Source: Demequina flava (GTDB taxonomy: Bacteria > Actinomycetota > Actinomycetes > Actinomycetales > Demequinaceae). Taken from it: a stretch of DNA of 64,000 nucleotides. Location: positions 124,001 to 188,000 of the forward strand of contig NZ_BBRA01000001.1 of NCBI RefSeq assembly GCF_000975035.1, read 5' to 3'. Position numbers and translations under genes: made by a program. The notes under the pieces were generated by a model. It made no database searches. It had not been told where the DNA came from and worked only from the letters and a program-made list of their open reading frames with translations. Each line of letters begins with the position of its first letter. Within the stretch, counting starts at the first letter, position 1. Positions 1 to 8,309 of the stretch are shown here, piece by piece.

Positions 1-292
1 CTCGCTTGCCGCGCGCATGAATCGCGTCGATGTCCGCGCGAGCGTCACGTTGAAACGCGGCCACGGAGGCATCCTGGTCGACGTCGAGGACGTCGAGTTG
101 GTGATGCGCGATCCCGCGCCGCTGAGCCAGGGGAAGTTTCGCTGTGCCGATGTCCATGCCGCGGTAGAACTGCATGGAGTCGGCGTTGACGATCTCCCCG
201 TTCAGCGCCTCTGCGACGGCCAGAGAGACATCCGACTTGCCTGTGGCAGTAGCGCCCACGATCGCAATGACGTGCGGCGCGTCGTCACTCAC
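1..292 (-). CDS. miaA: tRNA dimethylallyltransferase MiaA (partial, C-terminus off window)
   Basis: MiaA transfers a dimethylallyl group to N6 of A37 in tRNAs reading UNN codons, the substrate then thiomethylated by MiaB. Only about 97 N-terminal codons are present; the rest lies beyond position 1. The translation shows the P-loop GATATGKS at residues 13-20, followed by the family stretch [20 protein letters not shown]. The start is a GTG at 292 whose GTGA overlaps the miaB stop, so the two genes are translationally coupled. The family assignment is firm; the GTG start is chosen because no other start codon fits the overlap. Confidence 0.93.
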   Translation of the reverse strand, partial: MSDDAPHVIAIVGATATGKSDVSLAVAEALNGEIVNADSMQFYRGMDIGTAKLPLAQRRGIAHHQLDVLDVDQDASVAAFQRDARADIDAIHARGKR

Positions 293-1824
293 GCGCTTGT
301 GGACCGCAGCGTCGGCATACCCAACCCCACGGGACCGTCAGCCGGCGCTCCTGTGCCACACGAGGACCCGCAACCGCCGCCTTCGTGATCGTGGTCACCA
401 TCGCGCACCTGCTGCCATACGTCGCCAGCACGCGTGGGACGCACTGAGTACGTGCCACCGTCCAGAGCCGAATCTGCAATGAGGTGGTACGGAGCCGCGT
501 GCGTGACATCGACGGTCACGAGATCTCCCGGACGGGGATTCTCGGCTCCGCTCGGCACCGTGAAGTGCACGAGGCGGTTGTCGGGGCTACGTGCCGACAT
601 GCGCTCGTGCTGAGCGTCCTTGCGGCCGCCGCCCTTGCCCTCGTTGTCCATGACAAGCAGCTCCACGGTTCGCCCCACCAACGTGGCGTTTTCTTCTGCG
701 CTGATGCGGTTCTGCAGTGCAAGGAGACGCTCAAAGCGTTCCTGCACCACGTCCTTGGGCAGTTCGGGCAATTCGAAGGCAGGCGTGCCGGGGCGCGGCG
801 AGTACTGGAACGTGAATGCACTGGCGAACCGCGACTGTTCGACGACGCGGAGAGTGTCCTCGAAGTCTTCGTCCGTTTCGCCGGGGAAGCCCACGATGAT
901 GTCCGTCGTGATGGACGCTTCCGGCATGAGCTCACGGACCTTGTCGAGGATCCCGAGGAACTTCGAGGAGCGGTACGAGCGGCGCATCGCGCGCAACACT
1001 GCGTCCGAGCCTGACTGCAGCGGCATGTGCAGGCTCGGCATGACGTTGGGAGTCTCCGCCATTGCCTCGATGACGTCGTCGGTGAATGCAGCGGGGTGAG
1101 GCGAGGTGAAGCGGACCCGTTCCAGACCTTCGATCTCGCCGCACGCGCGCAGGAGTTTCGCGAAGGCGCCGCGGTCGCCGAACTCGACACCATAGGAGTT
1201 CACGTTTTGGCCAAGGAGCGTCACCTCGACCACGCCCTGCGACACCAGCGCCTCTACCTCGGCGAGGACTTGGCCGGGCCTGCGGTCACGCTCCTTGCCA
1301 CGTAGGGAGGGCACGATGCAGAACGTGCAGGTGTTGTTGCAGCCAACAGAAATCGACACCCACCCGGAAGCGATGGCATCGCGACGGCTCGGGAGCGTCG
1401 AAGGGAAAACCTGAAGCGACTCTTCGATCTCAACTTGCGCCTCGGCATTGTGCCGGGCGCGCTCAAGCAGGACGGGCAGAACGTCCAGGTTGTGGGTGCC
1501 GAAGACGACGTCGACCCAGGGAGCCCTGTCGACGATCTCGCCGCGGTCCTTCTGCGCCAAGCAACCGCCCACGGCGATTTGCATCCCCGGACGACGAGCC
1601 TTGACGGACGCGAGTTGACCGAGGTTGCCGTACAGCTTGTTCGCGGCGTTCTCACGCACTGCGCAGGTGTTGATGACAATGACGTCAGCCTCGTCGGCAG
1701 ACGGGTCTGCAGCACTGTATCCGGCGCCCTCAAGGAGACCTGCCATGTGCTCGGAGTCGTGGACGTTCATCTGACAGCCGAGTGTCTTGACGAGGTAGGT
1801 CGGTGCGAGTGCGGTGTCTGTCAT
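289..1824 (-). CDS. miaB: tRNA-2-methylthio-N6-dimethylallyladenosine synthase MiaB
   Basis: A radical-SAM methylthiotransferase that adds the 2-methylthio group to i6A37 of tRNA. The N-terminal cluster-binding cysteines are C17, C54 and C88. The radical-SAM CxxxCxxC triad is C162, C166 and C169, within [15 protein letters not shown]-like RNA-binding region precedes the end. At 511 residues it is longer than the usual 440-480. The extra length is a C-terminal tail containing [13 protein letters not shown], a His/Cys-rich stretch not needed by the known mechanism. It lies directly upstream of miaA, the enzyme making its substrate, and 2 nt after rny. Confidence 0.97.
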   Translation of the reverse strand: MTDTALAPTYLVKTLGCQMNVHDSEHMAGLLEGAGYSAADPSADEADVIVINTCAVRENAANKLYGNLGQLASVKARRPGMQIAVGGCLAQKDRGEIVDRAPWVDVVFGTHNLDVLPVLLERARHNAEAQVEIEESLQVFPSTLPSRRDAIASGWVSISVGCNNTCTFCIVPSLRGKERDRRPGQVLAEVEALVSQGVVEVTLLGQNVNSYGVEFGDRGAFAKLLRACGEIEGLERVRFTSPHPAAFTDDVIEAMAETPNVMPSLHMPLQSGSDAVLRAMRRSYRSSKFLGILDKVRELMPEASITTDIIVGFPGETDEDFEDTLRVVEQSRFASAFTFQYSPRPGTPAFELPELPKDVVQERFERLLALQNRISAEENATLVGRTVELLVMDNEGKGGGRKDAQHERMSARSPDNRLVHFTVPSGAENPRPGDLVTVDVTHAAPYHLIADSALDGGTYSVRPTRAGDVWQQVRDGDHDHEGGGCGSSCGTGAPADGPVGLGMPTLRSTSA

Positions 1825-1826
1825 GC

Positions 1827-3287
1827 CTATCCTGCGACGGCATCCGCGCGAAGTTCGCGGATGACGGTCACTTTGATCTCCCCAGGGAAACTGAGGTCCT
1901 TGCTGATGTGCTCAGCAATTGTACGCGCCAGTTCCGGCACCGCGGTGTCAGCAACCTCACCGGGATCGACCATCACGCGCACGTCGCGGCCCGCTGACAT
2001 CGCGAGGACCCGGCTCACACCGGTGTGCTCAGCGACGAGGTGCTCGAGGTTCTCGAGGCGCTCGACGTAGCCATCCGAGTCCTCGCGGCGCGCTCCCTCG
2101 CGGCCCGCGGAGACTGCGTCCGCCACTTGCACGATGACAGCTTCCACGCTTTCTTGAGGTACCTCATCGTGATGAGCTGCGATCGCGTTGACAACAACGC
2201 TCGACTCGCCGTGCTCAGCAGCAACAGCCGCACCGATCGCCGCATGGGTTCCGGGAGTGTTGTGGGTGAAGGCCTTGCCGACATCGTGGAGGAACGCCGC
2301 GCGACGAGCCGTGTCCGCGTCGGCACCGATCTCGCTGGCGATGTCTGCCGCTATCTGTCCGCATTCGACAAGGTGCGCGAGGACGGTCTGGCCATACGAC
2401 GTCCGTAGACGTAGCCGCCCCAGTGCGAGCACCACCTCATGACTGATGCCCTTGACGCCAGCGGCCTCGATGGCGTCGAGCCCGGCCTCTTCGTGGCGCT
2501 GCTCGGCTTCCTCGACTGCAGTGGCATACGCCGCCTCTACGCGCTGCGGATGAATACGCCCATCATCAACCAGCGCATGCAGCGTCACTTCAGCAATTTC
2601 ACGACGCTCGACGTCAAAGCACGACAACTGGACCGCATTCACGCCCTCTTCGACGATGACGTTGACGCCAGTCAGCGCTTCAAAGGCACGAATGTTGCGC
2701 CCTTCGCGGCCGATGATGCGCCCCTTCATCTCCTCGTTGGGCAGATCGATCCACACCGTCGCGCTCTCCGACGACGTCGCGGCTGCCTGACGCTGCATGG
2801 CGCTGACCAATATCTCGCGAGCCTTCGCGTCGGCTTTACGGCGCGTTTCGCGTTCGATCCGGCGGATGGAGGATCGCGACTCCTCCTTGGCCTCGGCAAG
2901 GAGCCTGGCCTCAAGTTCCTTCTTGGCGTCATTCATCTCGAGATGGGCAATATCCGCCAACGCCTCACGTTGCGCACGCTCGTATCCGGTGCGCTCGTCA
3001 TGCAACCGCCGCTCATCGCGACTCACGACTGCGGCGCGCTCTTCGAGCACGCGGGAGTACTTCTGAGCGGCGCGCTGATCGCTCGACAGCTCTTTCTCGC
3101 GCAACGCGACACGTTCCTCGCGCCGCTGCGCCTCAGACAGGAGATCGCGTGCTTCTGTCCGGATGCCCTGAACTTCTTCTTGCGACGACCGCCGAATGTC
3201 GGAGGCTTCGCGCCGCGCGAAGTGGACAAGCAGGAGCGACACCAGCAGGAGGATCAGCGTCGCAGCGGTCGCGATCACTTGTGCCAC
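1827..3287 (-). CDS. rny: Ribonuclease Y
   Basis: A membrane-anchored endoribonuclease that starts mRNA decay in many Gram-positives. Residues 4-22 form one hydrophobic N-terminal anchor, followed by a long charged coiled coil to about residue 170. A KH domain with the [11 protein letters not shown] motif covers about 180-240. An HD phosphohydrolase domain follows, with the metal-binding H334-D335 in FLHDVGKAF. The length of 486 residues fits the family (about 520). It starts with GTG at 3287 after an AGGAG. It sits between recX and miaB, 54 nt downstream of recX, probably in the recA-recX-rny-miaB-miaA transcription unit. Confidence 0.93.
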   Translation of the reverse strand: MAQVIATAATLILLLVSLLLVHFARREASDIRRSSQEEVQGIRTEARDLLSEAQRREERVALREKELSSDQRAAQKYSRVLEERAAVVSRDERRLHDERTGYERAQREALADIAHLEMNDAKKELEARLLAEAKEESRSSIRRIERETRRKADAKAREILVSAMQRQAAATSSESATVWIDLPNEEMKGRIIGREGRNIRAFEALTGVNVIVEEGVNAVQLSCFDVERREIAEVTLHALVDDGRIHPQRVEAAYATAVEEAEQRHEEAGLDAIEAAGVKGISHEVVLALGRLRLRTSYGQTVLAHLVECGQIAADIASEIGADADTARRAAFLHDVGKAFTHNTPGTHAAIGAAVAAEHGESSVVVNAIAAHHDEVPQESVEAVIVQVADAVSAGREGARREDSDGYVERLENLEHLVAEHTGVSRVLAMSAGRDVRVMVDPGEVADTAVPELARTIAEHISKDLSFPGEIKVTVIRELRADAVAG

Positions 3288-3341
3288 GGCGACGCTCCTG
3301 TTCGGTCGGTGTAGTGCGCCCGTGCGGGCACTCGAGTCAGA

Positions 3342-3884
3342 CTACGCGTCCTCAATATCGGCACGTTGCAAGTCTTTCACGAGTGCAAAGGCCAACGACG
3401 GTGAGTAGCCGCGCCTTCCGAGCATCCCGACCACGCGCCTGACGCGCGCATCCTCATCGACATTCGACAGTTGCCGCCACCGCTTTTCGGCAAGGTGAGC
3501 AGCGGCGTCGCGCTCGTCATCTTCGCTGATTTGCCCGACAGCCTCGTCGACCTGGGCGGCGTCGAATCCTTTGCGCTGGAGCTCCTGAGCGATGACTCGG
3601 CGTGCCTTGCCTCGCTCGCGGTGCCGCGTGCGGGCGATCGCGCCGGCCAGCGCGGCATCGTCGAGCAGACCAACCTCGACGTACCGCGCGACGACCTCGT
3701 CCGCGACGTCCTCGGGTATCTCACGCGACACGAGAGCCTCGCGCAATTGCCCAGTGGAACGCGGCGCATGCGAGAGCAGGCGCAGGGCAATCTCCCGCGC
3801 CTTCTCTCCCTGCTGAGCCGCATCGTCACTGTGCGTCAATGACGCCTCGGCGGCCGCTTCATGCTCGCTGACCGACTGTGCCAT
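3342..3884 (-). CDS. recX: Regulatory protein RecX
   Basis: A small helical protein that caps RecA filaments and inhibits strand exchange. The 180 residues contain the three tandem three-helix modules typical of RecX. Recognisable segments are AREIALRLLSHAPRSTGQL near the start, DDAALAGAIARTRHRERGK in the middle and GRRGYSPSLAFALVK at the end. Its ATG overlaps the recA stop as TAATG, so recX is translated by coupling after recA. The N-terminal 25 residues are acidic and poorly conserved. Confidence 0.94.
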   Translation of the reverse strand: MAQSVSEHEAAAEASLTHSDDAAQQGEKAREIALRLLSHAPRSTGQLREALVSREIPEDVADEVVARYVEVGLLDDAALAGAIARTRHRERGKARRVIAQELQRKGFDAAQVDEAVGQISEDDERDAAAHLAEKRWRQLSNVDEDARVRRVVGMLGRRGYSPSLAFALVKDLQRADIEDA

Positions 3885-4945
3885 TAGAAGGTGGCGCTCT
3901 CCTTGTCTTCGGGAGCGGCGGTCTCTGCGACCGCATCATCCTCTGACATTCCGGCCACGCCAAGTTTGCGCTTGACCTTAATTTCGATCTCAGTGGCGAG
4001 GTCGGGGTTGTCCTTGAGGAAGTTGCGCGAATTCTCCTTGCCCTGTCCCAGCTGGTCGCCCTCGTAGGTGTACCAAGCACCTGACTTCTTCACGAAGCCG
4101 TGCTCAACACCGAGGTCGATGATGCTGCCTTCCTTCGAGATGCCCTGGCCATACAAGATGTCGAACTCGGCCTGCTTAAACGGCGGCGCCATCTTGTTCT
4201 TGACGACCTTGACACGCGTACGGTTTCCGACCGGCTCCGTGCCTTCCTTGAGCGTCTCGATGCGGCGCACGTCCAGTCGCACGGACGAGTAGAACTTCAG
4301 TGCCTTTCCACCCGTGGTGGTCTCGGGAGAACCGAAGAACACGCCGATCTTCTCGCGCAGCTGGTTAATGAAGATTGCGGTGGTGCCGGTCGTGTTCAGT
4401 GCGCCGGTGATCTTGCGCAGTGCTTGCGACATGAGGCGTGCCTGAAGGCCCACGTGGGAATCGCCCATTTCGCCCTCGATCTCCGCCTTGGGCACCAGTG
4501 CCGCCACGGAGTCAATGACCAGGATGTCCACTCCGCCGGAGCGGACCAGGATGTCTGCGATCTCCAGCGCCTGCTCGCCGGTGTCCGGCTGGGAGACGAT
4601 GAGGTTGTCGGTGTCGACACCAAGCTTCTTGGCGTACTCCGGGTCCAGGGCGTGCTCAGCGTCGACGAACGCCGCAGTACCACCCTGACGCTGCATGTTC
4701 GCAACGGCGTGAAGCGCAACCGTGGTCTTACCGGAGGACTCTGGTCCGTAAATCTCGACGACACGACCGCGAGGCAGTCCGCCAATGCCGAGAGCGACGT
4801 CCAACGCCAAGGAGCCAGTAGGGATCGCTTCAATCGCGACCTTCTTGGACTCCCCCAGTCGCATGGCTGAGCCCTTACCGAACTGACGGTCGATCTGTCC
4901 GAGTGCCGCTTCTAGTGCCTTGCTACGGTCTTCTGCCTTAGCCAT
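3884..4945 (-). CDS. recA: Recombinase RecA
   Basis: The ATP-dependent strand-exchange protein and SOS co-protease. Walker A GPESSGKT is at residues 67-74. The MAW-type motif region and loop L2 ([22 protein letters not shown]) are intact, and the 353-residue length is standard. There is no intein, unlike some mycobacterial recA genes. It starts at ATG 4945 behind a purine-rich AGGGAAAAAC. About 140 nt upstream is a perfect actinobacterial LexA box (5088-5103), so DNA-damage induction is expected. recX overlaps its stop codon. Confidence 0.99.
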   Translation of the reverse strand: MAKAEDRSKALEAALGQIDRQFGKGSAMRLGESKKVAIEAIPTGSLALDVALGIGGLPRGRVVEIYGPESSGKTTVALHAVANMQRQGGTAAFVDAEHALDPEYAKKLGVDTDNLIVSQPDTGEQALEIADILVRSGGVDILVIDSVAALVPKAEIEGEMGDSHVGLQARLMSQALRKITGALNTTGTTAIFINQLREKIGVFFGSPETTTGGKALKFYSSVRLDVRRIETLKEGTEPVGNRTRVKVVKNKMAPPFKQAEFDILYGQGISKEGSIIDLGVEHGFVKKSGAWYTYEGDQLGQGKENSRNFLKDNPDLATEIEIKVKRKLGVAGMSEDDAVAETAAPEDKESATF

Positions 4946-5087
4946 GTTTTTCCCTGTCCTTACGTGACGTTGCTGTCATGTTCCGGTGATCACTGATGAC
5001 GCTACGCCGCACCTGTGACATGGAATCCGTGCGCATCACCATCTGTGTGCAATGAGCCGGTGTTCCTCGCTCTGTGCACTACAGTAA

Positions 5088-5103
5088 TCGAACGCATGTT
5101 CGA
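5088..5103. promoter_or_regulatory. LexA (SOS) box upstream of recA
   Basis: TCGAACGCATGTTCGA matches the actinobacterial LexA consensus TCGAACnnnnGTTCGA exactly. On the minus strand a TACTGT hexamer, a candidate -10 for recA, starts one or two bases after the box, so bound LexA would block the promoter. Confidence 0.9.
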
Positions 5104-5154
5104 ACGCACGCGCTACGGTGGGCGTGTCGCGCAAGGGCAAAACGAATGGGGCGG

Positions 5155-5388
5155 CTAGCGCCGTGGAGGCACGACGTTTTCTTGTCGGCCACCGTCACGG
5201 GCACCTTCGGGGATATCCATCTGGTCACACAGCGCGTGCCAGACATCACGTGCGGCTACGCCGTCACCGAGCGCTTGATCCGCGGTACGAGAATCGAGAC
5301 CGTCAAGGGCCAGTTCCCTCGCAAGGGTGTGGGAGTAAGTCTCCCCGAACACTGTGTCAGCCAGTGACCAGAATTCACTTAAGCGCAC
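5155..5388 (-). CDS. DUF3046 family protein
   Basis: A 77-residue protein of the actinobacterial DUF3046 family, recognised from the N-terminus MRLSEFWSLADTVFG and the segment ADQALGDGVAARDVWHALC. Its function is unknown; it is usually encoded next to recA, as here. It starts with GTG at 5388, sharing one base with the preceding TAG stop (TAGTG), so it is translationally coupled to the clgR-like gene. It ends about 50 nt before the LexA box of recA. The C-terminal 15 residues are basic and probably disordered. Confidence 0.85.
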   Translation of the reverse strand: MRLSEFWSLADTVFGETYSHTLARELALDGLDSRTADQALGDGVAARDVWHALCDQMDIPEGARDGGRQENVVPPRR

Positions 5389-5699
5389 TAGCGCGCACGC
5401 ACACCGCTGAGGAGTTCGGGCACGGTGTCAGGAATGCGAGGCATGACCTCGACCGACTCAAGCGACTCTGCAGTCGCGAAGCGATCGGAGACCTCACTCA
5501 GCACCGTCGACATGGGCACGTCAAGTGCATCGCAGATCGACGCGAGCAGTTCCGAGGAAGCTTCCTTCTGTCCGCGCTCAACCTCGGACAGGTAGCCCAG
5601 GGAGACGCGAGCGCCAGAAGAAATGTCCCGCAGAGTCTTGCCCTGCGTCAGTCGGGCGTCCCGCAGGACGTCTCCGATCTCATTACGAAGCACTGGCAT
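5388..5699 (-). CDS. clgR: XRE/ClgR-family transcriptional regulator
   Basis: A 103-residue helix-turn-helix regulator. The HTH covers about residues 5-65 ([20 protein letters not shown], then [20 protein letters not shown]), which fits ClgR. ClgR activates clp protease and stress genes in actinobacteria and is encoded in this recA-cinA-pgsA neighbourhood. I chose ATG 5699 because GAGGAGGGGC lies just before it; a longer frame to 5738 has no ribosome site and overlaps cinA more closely. The C-terminal tail ending LLSGVRAR lacks the usual Ala-Ala degradation tag, so ClpP turnover of this copy is uncertain. Confidence 0.85.
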   Translation of the reverse strand: MPVLRNEIGDVLRDARLTQGKTLRDISSGARVSLGYLSEVERGQKEASSELLASICDALDVPMSTVLSEVSDRFATAESLESVEVMPRIPDTVPELLSGVRAR

Positions 5700-5753
5700 G
5701 TGCCCCTCCTCACGTTCATGGTGGTTCGCCATGTCCAACGCACACTACCGCAG

Positions 5754-6272
5754 TTATGTTCCCGACTTCCAGGCCAACATGCGCGTAGGTGACTCAAGAA
5801 TACCAATTGCTAGTTCCATGGCGGCCTCCGCCGCCCGCTCACGTACCGACTGGCGGTCACCGTCAAAGTGATGTTCGCGCGCCCACACTCCGCCCTCGTG
5901 GGCAACGCTGACCCACACGGTCCCGACTGGTTGGCCTCCGTGAGGCTCAGGTCCCGCGACACCCGTGGTCGCCAAGGCCAGGTCCACGTGGAGACGGCCT
6001 TGGGCCCCTTGGGCCATGGCGGTCGCGACGGTCCGCGAGACCGGCCCGGGATCGTCAAGAGCTGTTTGCGGCACGTCGAGCAGGTCGTGCTTGAGGTCCA
6101 CGGCGTAGGAGACCACGCCACCGCGCACAACCTCCGAAGCCCCAGGAATCTCGACCAGTGCGGAGACCACCTGGCCGCCGGTGAGGGACTCAGCAGTGCC
6201 GATGGTCGTGTGCGTGGCGACCGCAGCAGCCACCAGCGCGCGCGCCTGCTCGCTCAGCTGTGTGGTCGCCAT
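5754..6272 (-). CDS. cinA: CinA C-terminal domain protein (nicotinamide-nucleotide amidase, PncC)
   Basis: This is the stand-alone CinA/PncC domain, which deamidates NMN to nicotinate mononucleotide in NAD salvage. The hallmarks TIGTAESLTGGQVVSALVEIPG, VVSYAVDLKHDLLDVP and TTGVAGPEPHGGQPVGTVW are intact. At 172 residues it matches single-domain CinA. The ATG at 6272 lies 7 nt after the pgsA stop. Longer in-frame starts up to 6353 would overlap pgsA and add a basic, unconserved extension, so I did not use them; the start is moderately sure. CinA proteins are often linked to recA and competence, and dprA and comM also lie in this window. Confidence 0.9.
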   Translation of the reverse strand: MATTQLSEQARALVAAAVATHTTIGTAESLTGGQVVSALVEIPGASEVVRGGVVSYAVDLKHDLLDVPQTALDDPGPVSRTVATAMAQGAQGRLHVDLALATTGVAGPEPHGGQPVGTVWVSVAHEGGVWAREHHFDGDRQSVRERAAEAAMELAIGILESPTRMLAWKSGT

Positions 6273-6279
6273 GGGGACG

Positions 6280-6888
6280 TCAGTTTTCGGAACCGCCGGT
6301 CGCGGATCGCGACGCGTCATGGTCCGTCGCGTTCTTGCCCTCGCGGTGGTCACGGGCCGCGCGTGAAATCATCCGCGCATAGTCAACGCCTGTGATCACT
6401 GCGACCACGACCGCTGCCACAAGAACCCACCACGCGATGGCGTCGAACCAGCCCGGCATGCCCGGGACCAGGTACATGCAGATCGCGGTCATCTGTAGGA
6501 CCGTCTTGATCTTGCCGCCGCGCGAAGCCGGAATGACGACTCCCTTTGCAACAGCCAGCCTGCCGACCGTCACGCCCACCTCTCGGACAATCAGGATCGC
6601 CAGCGGCCACCACGGAATGCCGTCAACCCATACGAGTGCGGCGAGGATTCCTAGAACCAGTGCTTTGTCAGCGATGGGGTCCGCGAGTTTGCCGAACGAG
6701 GAGACCACGTTCCACCGTCGCGCCAGGTATCCATCGAGCCAGTCAGTAAGTGACGCAAGCAGCACCAGGATCAGTGCCCACCATCGCTCGGCGCCGTCCT
6801 GGCCGCCGTCCATGATGAGCAAGATGACGGCAACAGGCACCATCACGAGCCTGAGGGCCGTGATCACGTTGGGGAGAGTCGCAGTCAC
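6280..6888 (-). CDS. pgsA: CDP-diacylglycerol--glycerol-3-phosphate 3-phosphatidyltransferase
   Basis: A membrane enzyme that makes phosphatidylglycerol phosphate. The CDP-alcohol phosphotransferase signature DGx2ARx8Gx3Dx3D is complete, from DGYLAR through FGKLADPIADK. Four to five hydrophobic segments span the protein, and the 202-residue length is typical. The C-terminal 30 residues are charged and cytosolic. The start is a GTG at 6888 with a TAGGGT hexamer ending 6 nt upstream and no clear ribosome site, suggesting a leaderless message. capA is transcribed divergently from the 63-bp gap. Confidence 0.95.
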   Translation of the reverse strand: MTATLPNVITALRLVMVPVAVILLIMDGGQDGAERWWALILVLLASLTDWLDGYLARRWNVVSSFGKLADPIADKALVLGILAALVWVDGIPWWPLAILIVREVGVTVGRLAVAKGVVIPASRGGKIKTVLQMTAICMYLVPGMPGWFDAIAWWVLVAAVVVAVITGVDYARMISRAARDHREGKNATDHDASRSATGGSEN

Positions 6889-6894
6889 GCCTTC

Positions 6895-6900
6895 ACCCTA
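6895..6900 (-). promoter_or_regulatory. Candidate -10 of leaderless pgsA promoter
   Basis: TAGGGT on the minus strand lies 6 nt before the GTG of pgsA, so transcription would begin at the start codon. No Shine-Dalgarno is visible in the spacer GAAGGC beyond a weak GAAGG. Confidence 0.55.
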
Positions 6901-6939
6901 TAGCCCCGAGCGGTGGATGTCCGCACCCTTCTCGGCCTG

Positions 6940-6945
6940 GATAAT
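6940..6945 (+). promoter_or_regulatory. Candidate -10 of leaderless capA promoter
   Basis: GATAAT lies 6 nt before the ATG at 6952. Together with TAGGGT for pgsA it makes a compact divergent promoter pair within 63 bp. Confidence 0.5.
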
Positions 6946-6951
6946 GGCCCT

Positions 6952-8262
6952 ATGCCCCCCGCCAAACCGCCGGCACACGCCCGTCGCCACGCCACCCCAG
7001 CGCTCCTCACGACGGTGATCGTGTACCTGCCGCTGGCCGTCGTCGCTGGCGCCGTTCTGGCTTCAGGTCTCGGGGACGACGACTCGAACCCGGCATCGGC
7101 CCTCACCACACCTAGCCCACGTGCCACACCGAGCGTCACTCCTAGCCCCACGCCCTCCCCCACTCCGACGACTCCCACCGTCGAGTTTTCCTTCGTCGCG
7201 GGCGGTGACGTGCTGACGCATATGCCGGTGGTGTGGTCAGCCACGACCGATGAGGGCATGGACTTCTCACCGCTCATGGCCGGAGTAGACCCCTATGTCG
7301 CCGGCGCGGATCTCGCGCTGTGTCACCTGGAATACCCGGTCGATACGGAGGGCAACTACACCGGCTACCCGATGTTCGGTGGGCCCGCGCAATTGATCAC
7401 GGACTTGGGCGAGGCGGGCTGGGACGGGTGCTCGACGGCGTCAAATCACTCGGTCGACCGTGGATATGCGGGGCTCGAGGCGACGATCGACACCCTCGAG
7501 GCCGAAGGCATGGGCTACGCCGGCACGGCGCGCACCGAGGCAGAGTCCACGCAAACACAGATGTACACGGTGTCGTCGCAGGGGCGCGACATCACCGTCG
7601 CCTCTGTGTCGTGGACCTACGGACTCAACGGTTTGCCTAAACCCGAGGGGATGCCGTGGTCGGTCAACACCTTCGATGCGGATGGCATGGACGCTGCACC
7701 GATTATCGAGTCGGCGAGCGCGGCACGGGATCAAGGCGCGGACGTCGTGATCGCCTCGGTGCACTGCTGCGTTGAGTACCTCACCGAGCCCACTGCCGCG
7801 CAGCGAGACATTGCTGAGCAGATCGCCGCGTCAGGCGAGGTCGACCTGTACGTCGGCCACCACGCTCACGTGCCGCAGCCCCTCGAGCTTCTCGAGGGAG
7901 GCCCCTACGGCGACGGCATGTGGACGGCATTCGGTCTCGGTAATTACCTGTCCAACCAAGACGACGCATGTTGTGTGCCTGAGACGGGAGCGAGCGTGCT
8001 CTTGTCCGCGACTCTTTCCGTGGCACCGGACGGCGTGACCGACGTTGAAGCGTCGTGGACTGCGCTGACCTACGATCGCCGCGGAGATCACACCATGCAC
8101 GCTTTGCACGACATCGCAGACGAGGGAGCGGGCACTCTGAGCGCTGAAGAAGCGCAAGCGCGCTACGCGCGGGTGGCTGATGCTGTGGGGCCGGACGCGC
8201 TAGAGCGGACGATGCCGGTCGCACCATTGGCGGACAGCGTCACCGTTGAGGCGCGGGGCTGA
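6952..8262 (+). CDS. CapA-family (poly-gamma-glutamate/capsule type) secreted protein
   Basis: A 436-residue protein with a basic N-terminus, one membrane segment (about TVIVYLPLAVVAGAVLASGL) and a Pro/Ser/Thr linker TPSPTPSPTPTT. The rest is a calcineurin-like CapA domain with family motifs FVAGGDVLTH, LCHLEYPV, ASNHSVDRG, VIASVHCCVEY and VGHHAHVPQPLE. It is most likely an extracellular enzyme anchored at the membrane and acting on an envelope polymer; its substrate cannot be read from the sequence. No capB/capC partner is nearby. An upstream GTG at 6913 is possible, but the -10 hexamer at 6940-6945 points to ATG 6952. Confidence 0.8.
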   Translation: MPPAKPPAHARRHATPALLTTVIVYLPLAVVAGAVLASGLGDDDSNPASALTTPSPRATPSVTPSPTPSPTPTTPTVEFSFVAGGDVLTHMPVVWSATTDEGMDFSPLMAGVDPYVAGADLALCHLEYPVDTEGNYTGYPMFGGPAQLITDLGEAGWDGCSTASNHSVDRGYAGLEATIDTLEAEGMGYAGTARTEAESTQTQMYTVSSQGRDITVASVSWTYGLNGLPKPEGMPWSVNTFDADGMDAAPIIESASAARDQGADVVIASVHCCVEYLTEPTAAQRDIAEQIAASGEVDLYVGHHAHVPQPLELLEGGPYGDGMWTAFGLGNYLSNQDDACCVPETGASVLLSATLSVAPDGVTDVEASWTALTYDRRGDHTMHALHDIADEGAGTLSAEEAQARYARVADAVGPDALERTMPVAPLADSVTVEARG

Positions 8263-8309
8263 TACAGTCCCTTCCGCCCTCGCGCCTTAGTACCCGGGGG
8301 TGCTTGCCG

